A stretch of DNA of 64,000 nucleotides, from NCBI GenBank assembly GCA_021397845.1, contig CM038045.1:201452631-201516630 (forward strand), given 5' to 3'. Positions 47,053 through 59,413 of the stretch are shown piece after piece; within the stretch, counting starts at the first letter, position 1, and each line of letters starts with the position of its first letter. Below the pieces are notes generated by a model that did no database searches, was not told the DNA's origin, and saw nothing but the letters and a program-made list of their open reading frames with translations. Made by a program: the position numbers and the translations under genes. Source of the stretch: Areca catechu. Lineage: Eukaryota; Streptophyta; Magnoliopsida; Arecales; Arecaceae.

Positions 47053-48350
47053 ACTTTAGGCTGCATTTGAGTGCAGATGTAGATCATATATTAGCTGATT
47101 CAAAAAATTTTATATGCTGGTGCATATTTTTTTTCACTTAAAACTAAAACCTATTTATTTGAAATACTCATCATATATCAAGATTTTGTGCATTTCAAAT
47201 GAGACCTTAAATATTGCTTTTTACTAGTTTAAGATGAGTTGGGGAATCTCTCTTCCACACGAGCATGCATGGATGAATTCTAAGGAAGGCACAATATGAA
47301 ATACTTAAACCTGCTAGGAATTTATGTGGTAGCAAGCTAATCAACTATCCATTTATCCCTTATTTTGTCACCCACTTGACCAGCTAATATATGTCAGTTG
47401 ATACGGAATAACATATGACTAAGTTGATGGTTAGTATGGGAACTTCACAGGACATTGTCCACACCTCTGGGCACATGATTAGAAACATCCTATCCTAGCT
47501 GTTTGGCAATAAAATCCAGTTGATTTACACTTGAAGATGAATGGTACCAAATAAAATTTCATGCATAATGTTTTTTAGAATCATGTTGTGCAAAAATAAG
47601 GTATTATGAGTTTATGACTTTAGTTAATCAAACATCCAATGCTGCAGTTTGCTGTTTTATTCAGTTATTTGTCTCACAGTGGAATTTTGATAAGCCAAAT
47701 AATATTTCATCAGTTCCAATTATTAACTGGAGTCCTCTATTAAGCAAGAAGTTATGATCTGGTTTATAGTATACTGAACTAGGAGAGCTTAGTTCAAGAC
47801 TAAGCTCTATTGTTTTTAGACTTGCTTTCAAGACCCTTATTGCACACCTGTAATAGCAGGGAACTCATTTGATACAGATTGGAGAATTCCATTACTACGA
47901 TTACTTCTCTTTTAAGTCATCTGGCATGACGTTAAAGCCTAAAGGTTGATGCCTTCAACTGATAAAATCAAATAGAGGACTCTCATGCTGGAAGTGACAC
48001 CTTAGTTGGCATTCACTGGAGAATACAAAAGCCCAAAAATTTGAAAGCAAGAGTCCAGTGGTTGTCACAAGACAGATGCCCATATAGCATTAATTACGTA
48101 TTACAAATGAAATGTATGGGGAGCTACCAAAAACACTACATACTTTTAAGTTTCAGCCTTGATCCTCTTCCATTCAAAGATCATTTCTTTTCCCAAATAT
48201 GAAAGCATTTTATGTTTTGTATTTCCTTTACTTTTAGGAGAATTAATAGGAATCTTAATGTTATACTTCTATAATTTGCAGGCCTTCACTATTGCTTGAG
48301 AGGAAATGTGACGAGCAGATTTGATGAAAGCAGCAAACCTCTATAAGGCT
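47053..48350. other. Intergenic or intronic DNA
   Basis: No recognisable gene, element or RNA gene. Confidence 0.4.
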
Positions 48351-48355
48351 ATTCT

Positions 48356-48769
48356 TGTCACAACCTAGGACCTCACCGAAAAAAACTAGTCAGAAGATAT
48401 TATTCAGATTCCTTGGCCCTATATAAGTATCCAAGATCTACCTAGTACATAGCTGATGTGGGAGTAAACACACCCCCCCATGGATCCTAGCATCCTCGCC
48501 TGGTTAAAAATCCAAATCTATTCACATCTAATCATAAGTACCATGATATGCCTGTGGTAAGCTCCAATAGGCCTATATTGTAGTGTCCCATAGTCCACAT
48601 GAGCCATGGACTGGGTTTGCTTTGATACTATTTGTCACGACCTGGGACCTCACCCAAAAATATTAGCTAAAAAGTACTAGTTGGGTTCCTTGGCCCTATA
48701 CAAGTATCCAAGATCTACTAAGTGTATAGCCAGTGTGGGACTAAATATATGCCCACATGGGTCCTCACA
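48356..48769 (-). mobile_element. Complete TRIM retrotransposon (414 bp)
   Basis: Two 137-bp terminal direct repeats (48356-48492, 48633-48769) flank about 140 bp of internal DNA. The perfect target duplication ATTCT (48351-48355, 48770-48774) is present. In minus orientation the LTR runs TGTGAGGACC.. to ..GTGACA. It is followed after two bases by a degenerate initiator-Met primer site (TAGTATCAAAGC, 48630-48619), and a purine-rich AACCAGGCGAGGA precedes the second LTR. No coding capacity is present. The two LTRs differ at roughly a fifth of positions by eye, so the copy is old although its TSD is intact. Confidence 0.88.
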
Positions 48770-48774
48770 ATTCT

Positions 48775-49433
48775 CCCCTTCCCAATCTCTCTCCCCTTCT
48801 CTCCTCCTGGCACTATCTTAGGTCCTTGTTATATTTGTATTCCGTATTCTTTTTCCACCCCTTCTTACCACTCAGCTTGTCTACTAATCTATTTCCAAAT
48901 CCAACATTAAGATCCTGTATAATTAGACTTCCCATCCCTTTATACTCTCCATGAAAGCCGATACTTGAACCAGACTCTAAATCCGCTAGCCATAAGCTGT
49001 AAACCATAGGTTGGGCCTGATAACCTAGTCACTTGTCTACTCTCTAAATGCCTCTAAATACCTCCTTTGCTTTAACAAACTTAGCCACTATCTTTGCTAC
49101 ATAACCTGAACTTGAATTCCTTAGATTTCAACATTTTAGATTTTGATTTCCTTGCTACTATTTCCTTTTATAAATATTACTAGAAAATTTTGGAAAGTAT
49201 TTTGCACCCCTAAAAATCCAATTTAATGCACTATCAGAGCCATGCTTTGCCTTACCGTAAAACCCTTACCCTAGAAGATCAACTCCAATAGTGGAACCAA
49301 GAGTTTTCTCTTGGGTGGACAAGGTAGCGGCTACTAAAAATGGAAATGATTATAAAGCCTATTGCACGGTTCACCAAACTGGACCAACTGGCCAAAGTAG
49401 TGACCACTAAAAAAGGAAAAAGTTGATTATAAA
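48775..49433. other. Unassigned DNA flanking the hAT nest
   Basis: No gene is recognised. Near its end an imperfect direct repeat (GATTATAAAGCCTATTGCACGG at 49350 and the related copy at 49425) overlaps the presumed hAT target site. Confidence 0.4.
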
Positions 49434-50379
49434 GTCTATTATATGGTTTGTTGAATTAGATTGAACCATCTGGTTTGGCTTGTACCAAGCTAAATCGGCA
49501 TGGAATTGGATCGATTTGGCCTATATTTTTGGCACGAAACCCAAATTGAAGTGAATAGGCCCAAATTAGGCAGTTTGGTATAGTTCTGGGCCGAACCGAT
49601 CGATTCAGCCTGGTCCAGCCATTTAAAGATGGAAAAGAAGAAGAGAAGCCTCTCAGACTTCTTTCTCTTCTCCTTCGAAAAAAAATGCCTCACCCTTCTC
49701 CATAATAAAAAAAAACTACATAATAAGGAGAAACCACCGATTAGAGGTATGCATGCTTCTCCCCCACCTCCTTTTCTCTCTTACCCTTCTTTTTTCTTTT
49801 TTTGAACTTTAAAATTTATAGAAAATGAAAAAACAAGCAAAGATCATGACAAAAGTTTTTTGAATTTGGCATGATTTTATTATATGCTGTAGATTTATGA
49901 ATGATCTATACAATGATACTAAAATCATTAATTTTTATTAAGTATATAATTTTTTTAAATTAAAAATATATATTTTAAATAAAAAATTATTTAAAAATGA
50001 AATTAAAAAATTAGCTGTAAAATTAAAATATTGTTTAGGGGCTTCAAGCTCTTTTTGATGTAAATTTACTATTCATTTATCAAAGTTTTGATACATTATA
50101 CGCATAATAGCCTAGAACTAAATTTGAATAAAATTGAAATATAAGTAGCATTTCATTCACACCTACTGTCCTAGAAAAATATATATAGTATTTATGGTAG
50201 GAATCTACATAAATCTAAGATCAAATTAATTTTTCATAATTTTAAAAGTATATAGTATTTTTAAATTTAAAAAGTTAATAAAAATATATAATTAATTTAA
50301 AAATATTAAAAAATAGGATAATAAAATTTTACTATTTTAACAAAATTACTAAATTGATATACTTATGCAACCGTTAGGA

Positions 50380-51755
50380 ATGAATCCATCGAGGAAAAAG
50401 AATTTAGAGCGTGACATTAATTGGGAGCACAAACAAATGCTCTTGGATCAACACAATATTAGAAATGCAACTGGTGTACTACATAGTTCGAGGAGGGATA
50501 AGTAGGTTGAAGCACTACTTGGCTAATGGTTATCCCAATATAGCTATGTACCAAAAGTATCGAGATTTGTTAATTAATGAAGAAGCATTTTGCTGATTTT
50601 AAAATAGCAAATAAGTGGACTTTCAAGAAGAAAGTGGTGGACCATCGAAGCAACCTTCCTACTACTCTAAGAAGTCTAAGAAAGCATAAGCTCCAAATGA
50701 TGAGACACATATGTAAGTTGCCATTTGAGCAAGCTTGGATGATTAGTGGCAACTTGAAGAGATGGCTAGATATAGGGCCTAATTTGAAAAGTCAGCTTAT
50801 GAGCCAAGGTTGGACTCTATGAGAACTGAAGTAGAGTCGGAGTTTAGGTGGATCTTCTCAGTTAGAGAGCCCATCACTAAAGGCACAAGTTGTATTGCAT
50901 TTATGTTAGGAGCTTTTAATAGCAGAAAAAAATTCTTTAGAAAGATTCCATTCAGGAGCCATTATCCATGACTTAGATCCATATGCCTTTCCTTATAAGG
51001 ATTCCAAGTAACAGAGGGTTGACAATATGTTGAAGAATCGCAAAAAAAATATATGGCAAGCTATTAGATCCTGTTTTCATTTGAGCCATATCCTAGCACA
51101 TGTGGCAAATAGCATATATAATCGCTTTGTCATTGCATCCATATAGATTGTCGGTCAAGGTATAAATCCTCCAAGATCGAAGGATATCTATAATAAGCCT
51201 CTTGATAACAATAAAAAGCTACAAAAATAGATTACATCGTATCAAAACAAATGGCTTATTTATAAATTGACATTCATGTATAATGGTTGGACAAGTCCTA
51301 CTAGAAAAGGAGCATAATCAATTTCCTGATATATTATGACGGGAAATATTTTTTCAAAATTTCATTGGTGCTTCAGATCAGATGCATAACATCATGTACA
51401 TCCTCAGATTGATGAAGGTGATCGATCATATAGGAGAGCAAAATCTTGCGCAGCTTATCATAGATAATGGACCATAATAAAAAGCTGCAAGGAAGATCCT
51501 AATGGAATGACAACTGTATATTTTCTGGATCCCATGTGCTGCACATTGTATCGACCTTATGTTGATAGATATTAAGAAGTTTAATAGGGTGCAAAAGACA
51601 ATGAACTCAATATAGATTGCTAGATTCATCTACAACAATACATGGATTTTATCATTGATGTGAAGACATATAGATGAAGAGATATCGAGACCAGGTGTTA
51701 TATAATTTACCATGAATTATATAACACTTGATAACCTTATTGACAATAAAGTACA
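50380..51755 (+). pseudogene. hAT transposase pseudogene, 5' part (older copy)
   Basis: ATGAATCCATCGAGGAAAAAG at 50380 parallels the start of the younger copy. Further conserved stretches are HFADFKIANKW, the DUF659-like ATG/CNGWTSP.. region near 51280 and DNGP near 51465, then IPCAAHCIDLMLIDIKK-like sequence near 51530. Many stops and frameshifts are present. The frame is cut at 51763 by the nested element and resumes at 56648. Confidence 0.75.
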
Positions 51756-52829
51756 CCTGCATCTAAGGTTTTCCGAACCGTGTCGAACCGGCCGGTTTGA
51801 GACATACCGAACCGGACCGGAGACCGGCCGGCACGGTTCGACTTTAAAAAACGGCACAGCTCCCCTAAAAATCAAAAAAAAAAAAAGGGTATCGCACTGA
51901 ACCGGACCCGAACCGGTGTTGGACCGATCGAAACGGGCCCGAAACGGGCGGTTCGGCGTGGTTCAGCCCGGTTCGGGTCGGTACGGGTGGGAGGGGGCAG
52001 GTGGGCCTTTTTTTTTTTTGTTTTTGTCACATGGCACTGTAGCCATGTGACTGCTTTGAGAGGGGAGGGTTTGCTTGGGTTTTAAGAAGAGAAAAGGCAC
52101 AGAGAGCTCGTAAGAGCTCTCTGCTGCCTCTCTGTTGCAGCGCCGTGGAAGGAAAGACGATCCAAAAAAAAATTCATGGATCAATTTAAATCCAATCCAA
52201 CCTGCAAAAATCAAAGGGAAAGCTAAAATCAAGGTCCGTATACCTTTCCTTTTCTGTATTTTTCTCTTTTGTATCATTATTTTTTTGTTAAAATCCGTGC
52301 AAAATAGAAAATTAAGAAGAAATGCTGTCAAAATTTATTTGTTGGCAATAATTTTAGAGTATGTGATAGATTTAGGATAGATCTACACAATGATACTAAA
52401 ATCTTAATTTTTTGTTAAGTATATAATTTTTTAAATTAAAAATTAATTTCGGATTAATAAATTAATTATAAAAATAATTATAAAAAAGAAAACTGTAATT
52501 ATAAATTATTAATCTAGGGCTTGTAAGCTACTCTCACTATAAATTTCATATCGATTTATTCAAGTTTTATGCATCTCATGAATAGTGCCCGTAGGTCTTA
52601 AATTGAAAAAAAATTGACTTTTAATGCATTTCTAGAATCTTAAAAAAATATATGTAGTATGTATGATGGAATCCTGCATGAATCTAAAATTTAAATTTTT
52701 TTCCTTTATTTTTTGAATTTTTTAAATAAAAAAAATTAAAAAAATAAATTAAATTTTAAAAATTAGGTTAATAAAGTGTTAATTAATAAAGATTATTATT
52801 GACCTTATATGTAATTTAAATATTCAGGT

Positions 52830-55384
52830 ATGGATCCATCAAGGAGGAAGAAGGATCTGGAACGGGACATTGGCTGGTTACATGGAGAGATGCTCTCGGG
52901 TCGGTATCACTGGAGGTGTAAATGATGTAAAACTGAATTCAAAGGTGGGGGGTAACAAGGTTGAAGCAACACTTGGTTGACGGCTATCCTGATGTATCTG
53001 CATGCCGATAGTGTCCACAGGAGGTCCGTCAGTTGATGAAAAAATACTTTGCTGAATTTAAAGCTGAGAAGGAAAGAGCAACAAAGAAGAAGGCAGAGGT
53101 AGACCGCAGAGCCGCAGAACCACCTTCTTATCACTCCAGGAAGTCAGAGGAAGCATCTATTCCTTCTGATGAGGAGGCACAGATGGAGGCTGCTATTCAG
53201 GCGAGCTTGTATGAGCAAAGGCAGCAGGAGGAGGCAACCAAGCATAGACAGCGATTCGAGCTATCAGCTTTTGAGTCAGGATCGGGATCCGCTTCTGCTA
53301 GTGCTCCAGGAGAGTTTGAGACAGTTTAGGAGGACCTCCTCAGTCAGAGAGCCCGTCAGGAGAGGCACCGGCTGTATTGCATCCATGTTGGGAGCATTTT
53401 GTAGTAGGAGGAAGTCTTCTAGGCCCAGGGACATTCCAGAGGGAGCCATTATCCATGATATCGATCCACATGCATTTTCCAGTAGAGATTCCAAGCAACA
53501 GAGGATTAACACAATGCTGAAAAAGAATAAGAAGAAGGATATGTGGCGGGCCATCTCCTCCTGGTTTCATTTCAGTCATATCCCAGCCCATGCAGCAGAC
53601 AATCCATATTATCGCTCTGCTATTTTATTTATACAGGCTACTGGTGCAGGTGTAGATCCTCCAGCATCGAGGGATATCTATGGTCATCTTCTGGACAGCA
53701 ATAAGGAGCTAAAAGGATGGATATCCTCATATCAGAGCAAGTGGCCCATGTATGGATTGACAGTGATGTGTGATGGTTGGACTGGTCCTACTAGACGGAG
53801 CATCATCAATTTCTTGACTTATTATGATGGGAAAACCTTTTTTCAGAAATCTATTGATACTTCAGATCAGGTGCACGATGCCAGTTATATCCTCAGATTG
53901 ATGGAGGAGGTGATTGATCAGGTGAAAGAGCATAATGTCGTGTAGGTCATCACTGATAATGGACCATAGTACAGGGCCGCAGGGCAGATCTTGATGGAGT
54001 GGCGATCGCGTATTTTATGGACCCCTTGTGCTACACATTGTATAGACCTCATATTGATGGATATTGGTAAAATTCGCAGGGTGCAGAAGATTGTTGAGCT
54101 AGCACAGTCTATCACCAGATTTATATATAACCATACATGGGTCTTATCATTGATGAGAAACTTTACATTAAGGAAATATTGAGACCAGGGGTCACACGGT
54201 TTGCTACTAATTACATTGCACTTGATAGTCTTCTTGGCAAGAAAGCAGAACTGCGTCAGATGTTTGTCAGTCAGAACTGGCAGGAGAGCAGATATGCCAG
54301 GACAAATACTGAGGGAAGCAATGTGGAGAATTTAGTGACGAGACAGACATTCTGACAGCGGGCTGAGAGGGTAGTGGAGGCTATCAAGCCTCTATATGAG
54401 GTACTTCATGCCGTGGACTCCGAAAGGTATGCTCAGATGGGCTTCTTATATTTCATGATGTAAAGGGCAAAAGAAAAGATCCATGAGGCAGATCCATCAC
54501 ATGCATATGAGTATATCCGGATCATTGATGGACGGTGGAGTTATCAAATGAGTTCGGATTTGCATCTAGCATGTACGTAATATTTTATAAAGTTCCTAAA
54601 AATTAAGTTTCAATTAGATTCATACAAGTACGCTTGATTGATTCTTAAAATATATGTGCAGCTTACTATCTAAATCCGAGATTTCAGTACTCCATACCGG
54701 ACATTGCCATGGATGAGGATCTTATATCTGCCCTACGCAATGTTATATATAAGATGGAGCCCGATCCAGATATTGCTGCTATGTGCCTTGAAGAAGTAAG
54801 TTAGGTTGAAATTATTGAATGATTTTTAAGAACATTAATTTCAACAAGCTAATAATTTTTTTTCTGGCAAACGAAATTTTTTAGGGAGGGCACAGATTCA
54901 TTTGGATCCACTGTAGCGGTCATAAATCAAAGATGAATCCTGGTAGGTACTACTAAGGAGTAAGTCTAATATTATATCATGATTAAATTTTTTATTTTGC
55001 CAAATCTAAAATTCTAAATGATGTAATGTCTTTTGCAGCTGAATGGTGGGTGCATTTTGGTAGATTGCTAAAAATTTGAAGATTCTTGCAGTGAAGATCT
55101 TCTACCAAACGGTGTCATCCAGTGGATGTGAGCGCAACTGGTCTACATTTGGTATTATCCATTCCAAGTAGAGGAACCGTCTAAAACAAAAACGTCTCAA
55201 CGATCTTATGTATATACACTATAATTTAAAGTTGAGGCTAAAATGTATTCAAGAAGAAGTAGAATTGAAATATCCCGATCCCACTGCAAGTTCATATATT
55301 GATGAGGATGAAGATCCAATGATTGGGTGGGTTATGGGTCAGCAGCAGATGCCAGAGCTTGATGAGCCAGGATCGCCTCCTTGA
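52830..55384 (+). pseudogene. hAT transposase (BED zinc finger, DUF659, dimerisation), slightly broken
   Basis: Starts MDPSRRKKDLERDIGW at 52830, just after a TATTCAG acceptor. The BED finger (WRCK-stop-CKTEF, then LKQHLVDGYPD) has a TGA and a shift near 52950. The open frame 53169-53945 holds the DUF659/catalytic region: MWRAISSWFHFSHIPAHAAD, MCDGWTGPTRRSIINF (first acidic residue). It is followed by TDNGP (second, after a TAG at 53943) and WTPCATHCIDLILMDI. The C-terminal hAT dimerisation part (YYLNPRFQYSIPD, WWVHFGRL, SGCERNWSTFGIIHSK) is split by three predicted introns (54573-54661, 54796-54884, 54943-55038), 89-96 bp each. Stops at roughly six places suggest a recently inactivated source. 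Confidence 0.88.
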
Positions 55385-56201
55385 CCAGCCAGTTTTGTAG
55401 CTAGTGAGGCTGGGGTGGATGCTGGACAATGGACAATAAGTCATTTTCCTCACAGGGCTCCAGCAGATACAGTACATCGTCCGTCCCCACCATCTAGTAG
55501 ACCTGGAGACAGAAAAAGGAAAGGTAGTTGCACCTCTATCGGAGCACTCAGTCCACTCAGATTCAGATACCAGAGACAGTGATGATAGTGCTTCAGATAG
55601 TGGAGGATCTAGTGATCAGGGAGGGGCAGGAGGACAGGAGTCGCAGCCACCTATTCATATTCGATTCACTAGGGAGTCGCAGTTTAGCCATGCCATGTAG
55701 GATACAGATCATGGAGTACCATCTGATAGACCCCGTGGTGATACGATTCCATATAGACGACGGGCTCCGCGTGGTCAATCGGGACACGATACAGCTGCAG
55801 CTCTTGTACGTGGAGTAGGATCCATGGATGTATCTGGATCATCCTCATATTCAGGATCCTTTTATCAGCAGCTACCGGCAGCTTCTGGTCCATGTGATCC
55901 ATATGGTGCATCTGAGACGTCAACATCCAGTGGTTATTATCCCGGAGTATCTTATGCATCTGATTTTGCTGCTGGTATATTTGGATTCCCCCATGTACTG
56001 CCATATCATCAGTCTCTGGATAGCTCTCAAAGTCGGGACATCAGAGAAGGATCTGTGATTAGTTATGATCCATCACGCATACCTCCCGGGATGAGCTTAG
56101 AGGAGTATCATGCTGCCTGGCAGGAAGGACATGCCGAATTTCCTACAGAGTACATACATGATCCCTATATTTATGGACATCATCACTCTACCCGATTCTA
56201 G
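55385..56201 (+). other. hAT transposase C-terminal extension or 3' region
   Basis: Ser/Tyr/Pro-rich frames (55528-55818, 55824-56201: DVSGSSSYSGSFYQQL, YDPSRIPPGMSLEEYHAAW) follow the dimerisation domain. The older copy has a counterpart (about 58260-58640). Conservation between the two copies suggests a real low-complexity tail of the transposase. Confidence 0.5.
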
Positions 56202-56319
56202 ACATTGGTATGTAATTATATGTTTATGCCACATTTTACTTTCATTAATTGCTGATAATCTTAGTTTAATTATCATTTTTTTTATTTTAATTGAAAATAA
56301 TCCTAAATATTAGTATTTA

Positions 56320-56482
56320 GTCCTAAACCCTAAACCGGTACGCCATCCTAAACCCTAAATCCTAAACCCTAAAGGCCTAAACCTTAAATCCTAAACCCTA
56401 AATCCTAAACCCTAAACCCTAAATCCTAAACCCAAAAGCCTAAACACTGAATTCTCCCTGAACCCTAAACCCTAAACCCTTA
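56320..56482 (+). repeat. Interstitial telomere-like repeat (CCCTAAA)n, degenerate
   Basis: About 20 units of CCCTAAA and variants (CCTAAAT, GCCTAAA) occur in 163 bp. This is the C-rich strand of the plant telomere TTTAGGG. The block lies within the young hAT, 157 bp before its 3' end. No comparable block is seen at the matching place in the older hAT. Confidence 0.9.
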
Positions 56483-56647
56483 AAAAATAAAATAAAAACT
56501 TTAAAATTACAAAAAAATAAAAAAAAAAAAAATTTGGGCATACCGGTTTGAAATACTGTGTCAGCACGGTACGATACCATACCGTACCGGTACTGGCCGG
56601 CCACCGGTACGGCACCCGGTACCGGTACCGGAAACCTTGCCTGCATC

Positions 56648-59114
56648 AAATGCTTATCAGTAACAAGTGGTAAGAGAGTAGATATGCTAGAATAGGCACT
56701 GAGAAAAACAATGTGGAGAACTTAGTGATAACATTGACATTCTGGTAGTAGGCCGACAAGATAGTGAAGGCTATTAAGCTTTTATATGAGATGCTTCGAA
56801 TCGTGGAAGATGAAAGTATTCCTAGATGGGCTTCTTATATTACATGATGGAGAGCGCAAAGTATCATATCAGGATGGTAGATCCGAATATGCCTACGAGT
56901 ACATCTGTATCATTGAATGATGATGAAACTATCAAATGGAGAGGGACTTACATCTAGCAGGTAAGAGTAAATCAAGAATACTTTGACAATTTGACTGTTC
57001 TTGTATTTGCATAAATAAGCTAAACCAATTTTGAAGCTTACTATTTGAACACGGGGTTCTAATACTCCGTACTTGAGATGGCCATGGATGAAAACTTTTG
57101 ACTATCCTACGAAATGTGATATATAAGATGAAGCCCAATCTAGAAGTTGTAGTTTATATACCTAGAAGAAATAAGTTAGGTTGAGTGATTTTTGTTAACT
57201 TAGCTGTATCTTCAACCAATAACACATTATAACAAATATCTTTTACAAACAAAAAAGTTTAGGAAGGGTATCGAAATATTTGGGTCAAGTGTAACGATCG
57301 CAAGCAAAAAAAAGATGAATCTAGTTAGATTAGATATCAACGACGGTGTTTGACATTACGTAACTACTACTAAGTCTAGTATAATACAATCTTTTTTAAA
57401 TTTTATTGAATCTTAATGTTTTTGCAACTAAATGGTAAGTTCATTTTGGTATCATGGCAAGAAATTTGAAGGGACTTGCCATCAAGATCCTTTCTCAAAT
57501 GGTCTCCTTAAGTAGTTGTCAGTGCAATCGATCGATCTTTGTCCATATCCACGATAAGGAAAGGAATCGTTTGACATAGAAATGCCTCAACAACTTTGTA
57601 TGTATTCACTATAATTTGAGATTAAAGCTCAAATGCATTCAGGAGAAAAAGTTGAGCTGAAATACTTAGATCTAACTACGGGTGACTTTATTGATGATGA
57701 TGAAGATTCAATGATTGAATGGCTTGTACACTAGCAACAAGAATCGGAGCTTAATGAGTCAAGATCATCTCCACAAACAGCTAGTTTCGTAGCTAATGAA
57801 GTTAGGATGAATGCTGAGCAATGATAAGCATTAACATTCCATGCAGGCTTCTATTTGATCAACTATAATATCTATCCTCAGAGTTTAGGAAACCAGAGCG
57901 ATGCATGATGAGAGGGCAAGCAATTGCTTAGCATATAAACAAAAAAAAAGGTAGTTGCAATCCTGATTGAGAGGATGGAGCAGTCAGTTCACTTAAATTT
58001 AGAGACTAGATAGAGCAATGATGATAGTTATTCTGATGGTCATGGACCTGGTAGTTGGAGGGGAGTAGAGGACAAGAGACCATTTTGAGATGCAGCTATA
58101 AGGTGATCTTTGATTCATTGATAATTTCAGTTTATGCATGCCACATAAAATAGGAACTATGATGCATGAGCTGGTAGAGCCTATGAGAATATGATTGCAT
58201 ATAGATGATAGGCTTCTTGAGATCATTCAAGATACGATATAGCTGCAAATAACCTTGCATGTGGAGTAGGATCCACAGACATCAAGTTCATCCCCGTATT
58301 CTGAATCCTCTTACCCATGGCTACAAGTAGCTTATAACCCATATAGATATTGGTATGGTATATCCAAGGCATCGTGCTCCAGTGACTACTGCCCTATGCA
58401 GCTTGGAGCATCTTATGGATCGGATTTTACTGTCGGCATATTTGGATAGCCCCTCCATAACCATACTATCCACTTGAGGATATCTCTTAAAGCCAGAGCT
58501 TCAGTGATAGATCTAAGACAAGTTACAATCCAGCAAGCATACCTTATAAGATGAGCGTAGATGATTATAATGTTGCTTAATTAGAGGGATGGACTGATGT
58601 TCCTCTTGATTATGTAAATGATTTGGATATTTATAAATGATATCAGTTTTTAGCAAGTTTCTAAATATCGGCATGTATTGATTATTTATTTTTTATTTTT
58701 TTAATTAATTTGAGTATTTTGGGATTTAATAATATCTAGTCCTTGTAAGGTTGTCCCTAGGCTATGCCTTCAAACTTGTAAGTTTGTCTCCCTTTGACAT
58801 AACATCATGTCAGATTCAAATTTGCATCATACATGATTATGAATGTATTAGAGTGATACAAACATCAAATAACATCAATAAACATTAATTTAGATTTAAA
58901 ATTATTTAAAAATTTTAAAATTTTGATTAGATATCTTAAAAAATAAAAAAATTGAAAAACAAAAAACAAAAAAAAATGCATGCTAGTAAAAATAAAAAAG
59001 CAAAGAAAAAATAGCATGTCGGTTTGACCAGCATGCGAGATGTACCAAATATCAATATGGTACCGAACCAGTCATTGACTGGTATGGGTATCAGTACTGA
59101 TTTGAATAACCTTG
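56648..59114 (+). pseudogene. hAT transposase pseudogene, 3' part (older copy)
   Basis: Continues from AAATGCTTATCAG. Homology to the young copy runs through TGCCTACGAGTACATC (56890), CTTACTATTTGAACACGGGG (57040), CAATCGATCGATCTTTGTCC (the CERNWSTF region, 57530) and the Ser/Tyr-rich tail (58280-58600). Stops and shifts are throughout. Confidence 0.75.
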
Positions 59115-59122
59115 GTCTATTG

Positions 59123-59413
59123 TTTATTGATAAACTTCAAAGTTAGTTTTCCTCCTCCAAAGGGAGGAAATCCTATATTGTTTTCATGAATTATGAATCC
59201 ATAATGTCAATGGTTAAATCATGTACATAAAAAAAATATATAGAAAAACAAAGACAAAAACTACAAAAGAATAGGCATTAGCACCAAAGTTCAAAAGAAG
59301 CATATGCAAGAGTACCTAAATTTAAACATACTAAAAATTAAATTTGATAGTATATGCAAAAAGAAAAGTCAAATTCCCTCGAATATCGTGCAGAATAACA
59401 TGATCTACATGTG
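59123..59413. other. Unassigned AT-rich DNA
   Basis: No gene recognised between the hAT nest and the minus-strand exons. Confidence 0.4.

Larger units (their letters stand above)
51764..56639 (+). mobile_element. Younger hAT transposon nested in the older copy (4,876 bp)
   Basis: Perfect 8-bp target duplication CCTGCATC (51756-51763, 56640-56647). Terminal inverted repeats are TAAGGTTTTCCG and, inverted, CAAGGTTTCCGG. The ends carry many GAACCGG, GGTTCGG and CCGGTACCGG motifs, the kind of subterminal repeats hAT transposases bind. Removing it joins the older hAT seamlessly (..CCTGCATC-AAATGC..). It encodes a BED-DUF659-hAT dimerisation transposase with a few frame breaks, plus a telomere-like repeat block near its 3' end. 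Confidence 0.92.
49442..59114 (+). mobile_element. Older hAT transposon, interrupted by a younger relative
   Basis: Degenerate ends TATGGTTTGTTGAA and, inverted, CAAGGTTATTCAAA. Probable target duplication is GTCTATTA / GTCTATTG (49434-49441, 59115-59122; 7 of 8). The left part (49442-51763) and right part (56648-59114) are collinear with the younger element, which interrupts it. Excluding the insert it is about 4.8 kb. Its transposase is a pseudogene with stops in every exon. An imperfect repeat at the left flank leaves the left boundary less certain than the right. Confidence 0.75.
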
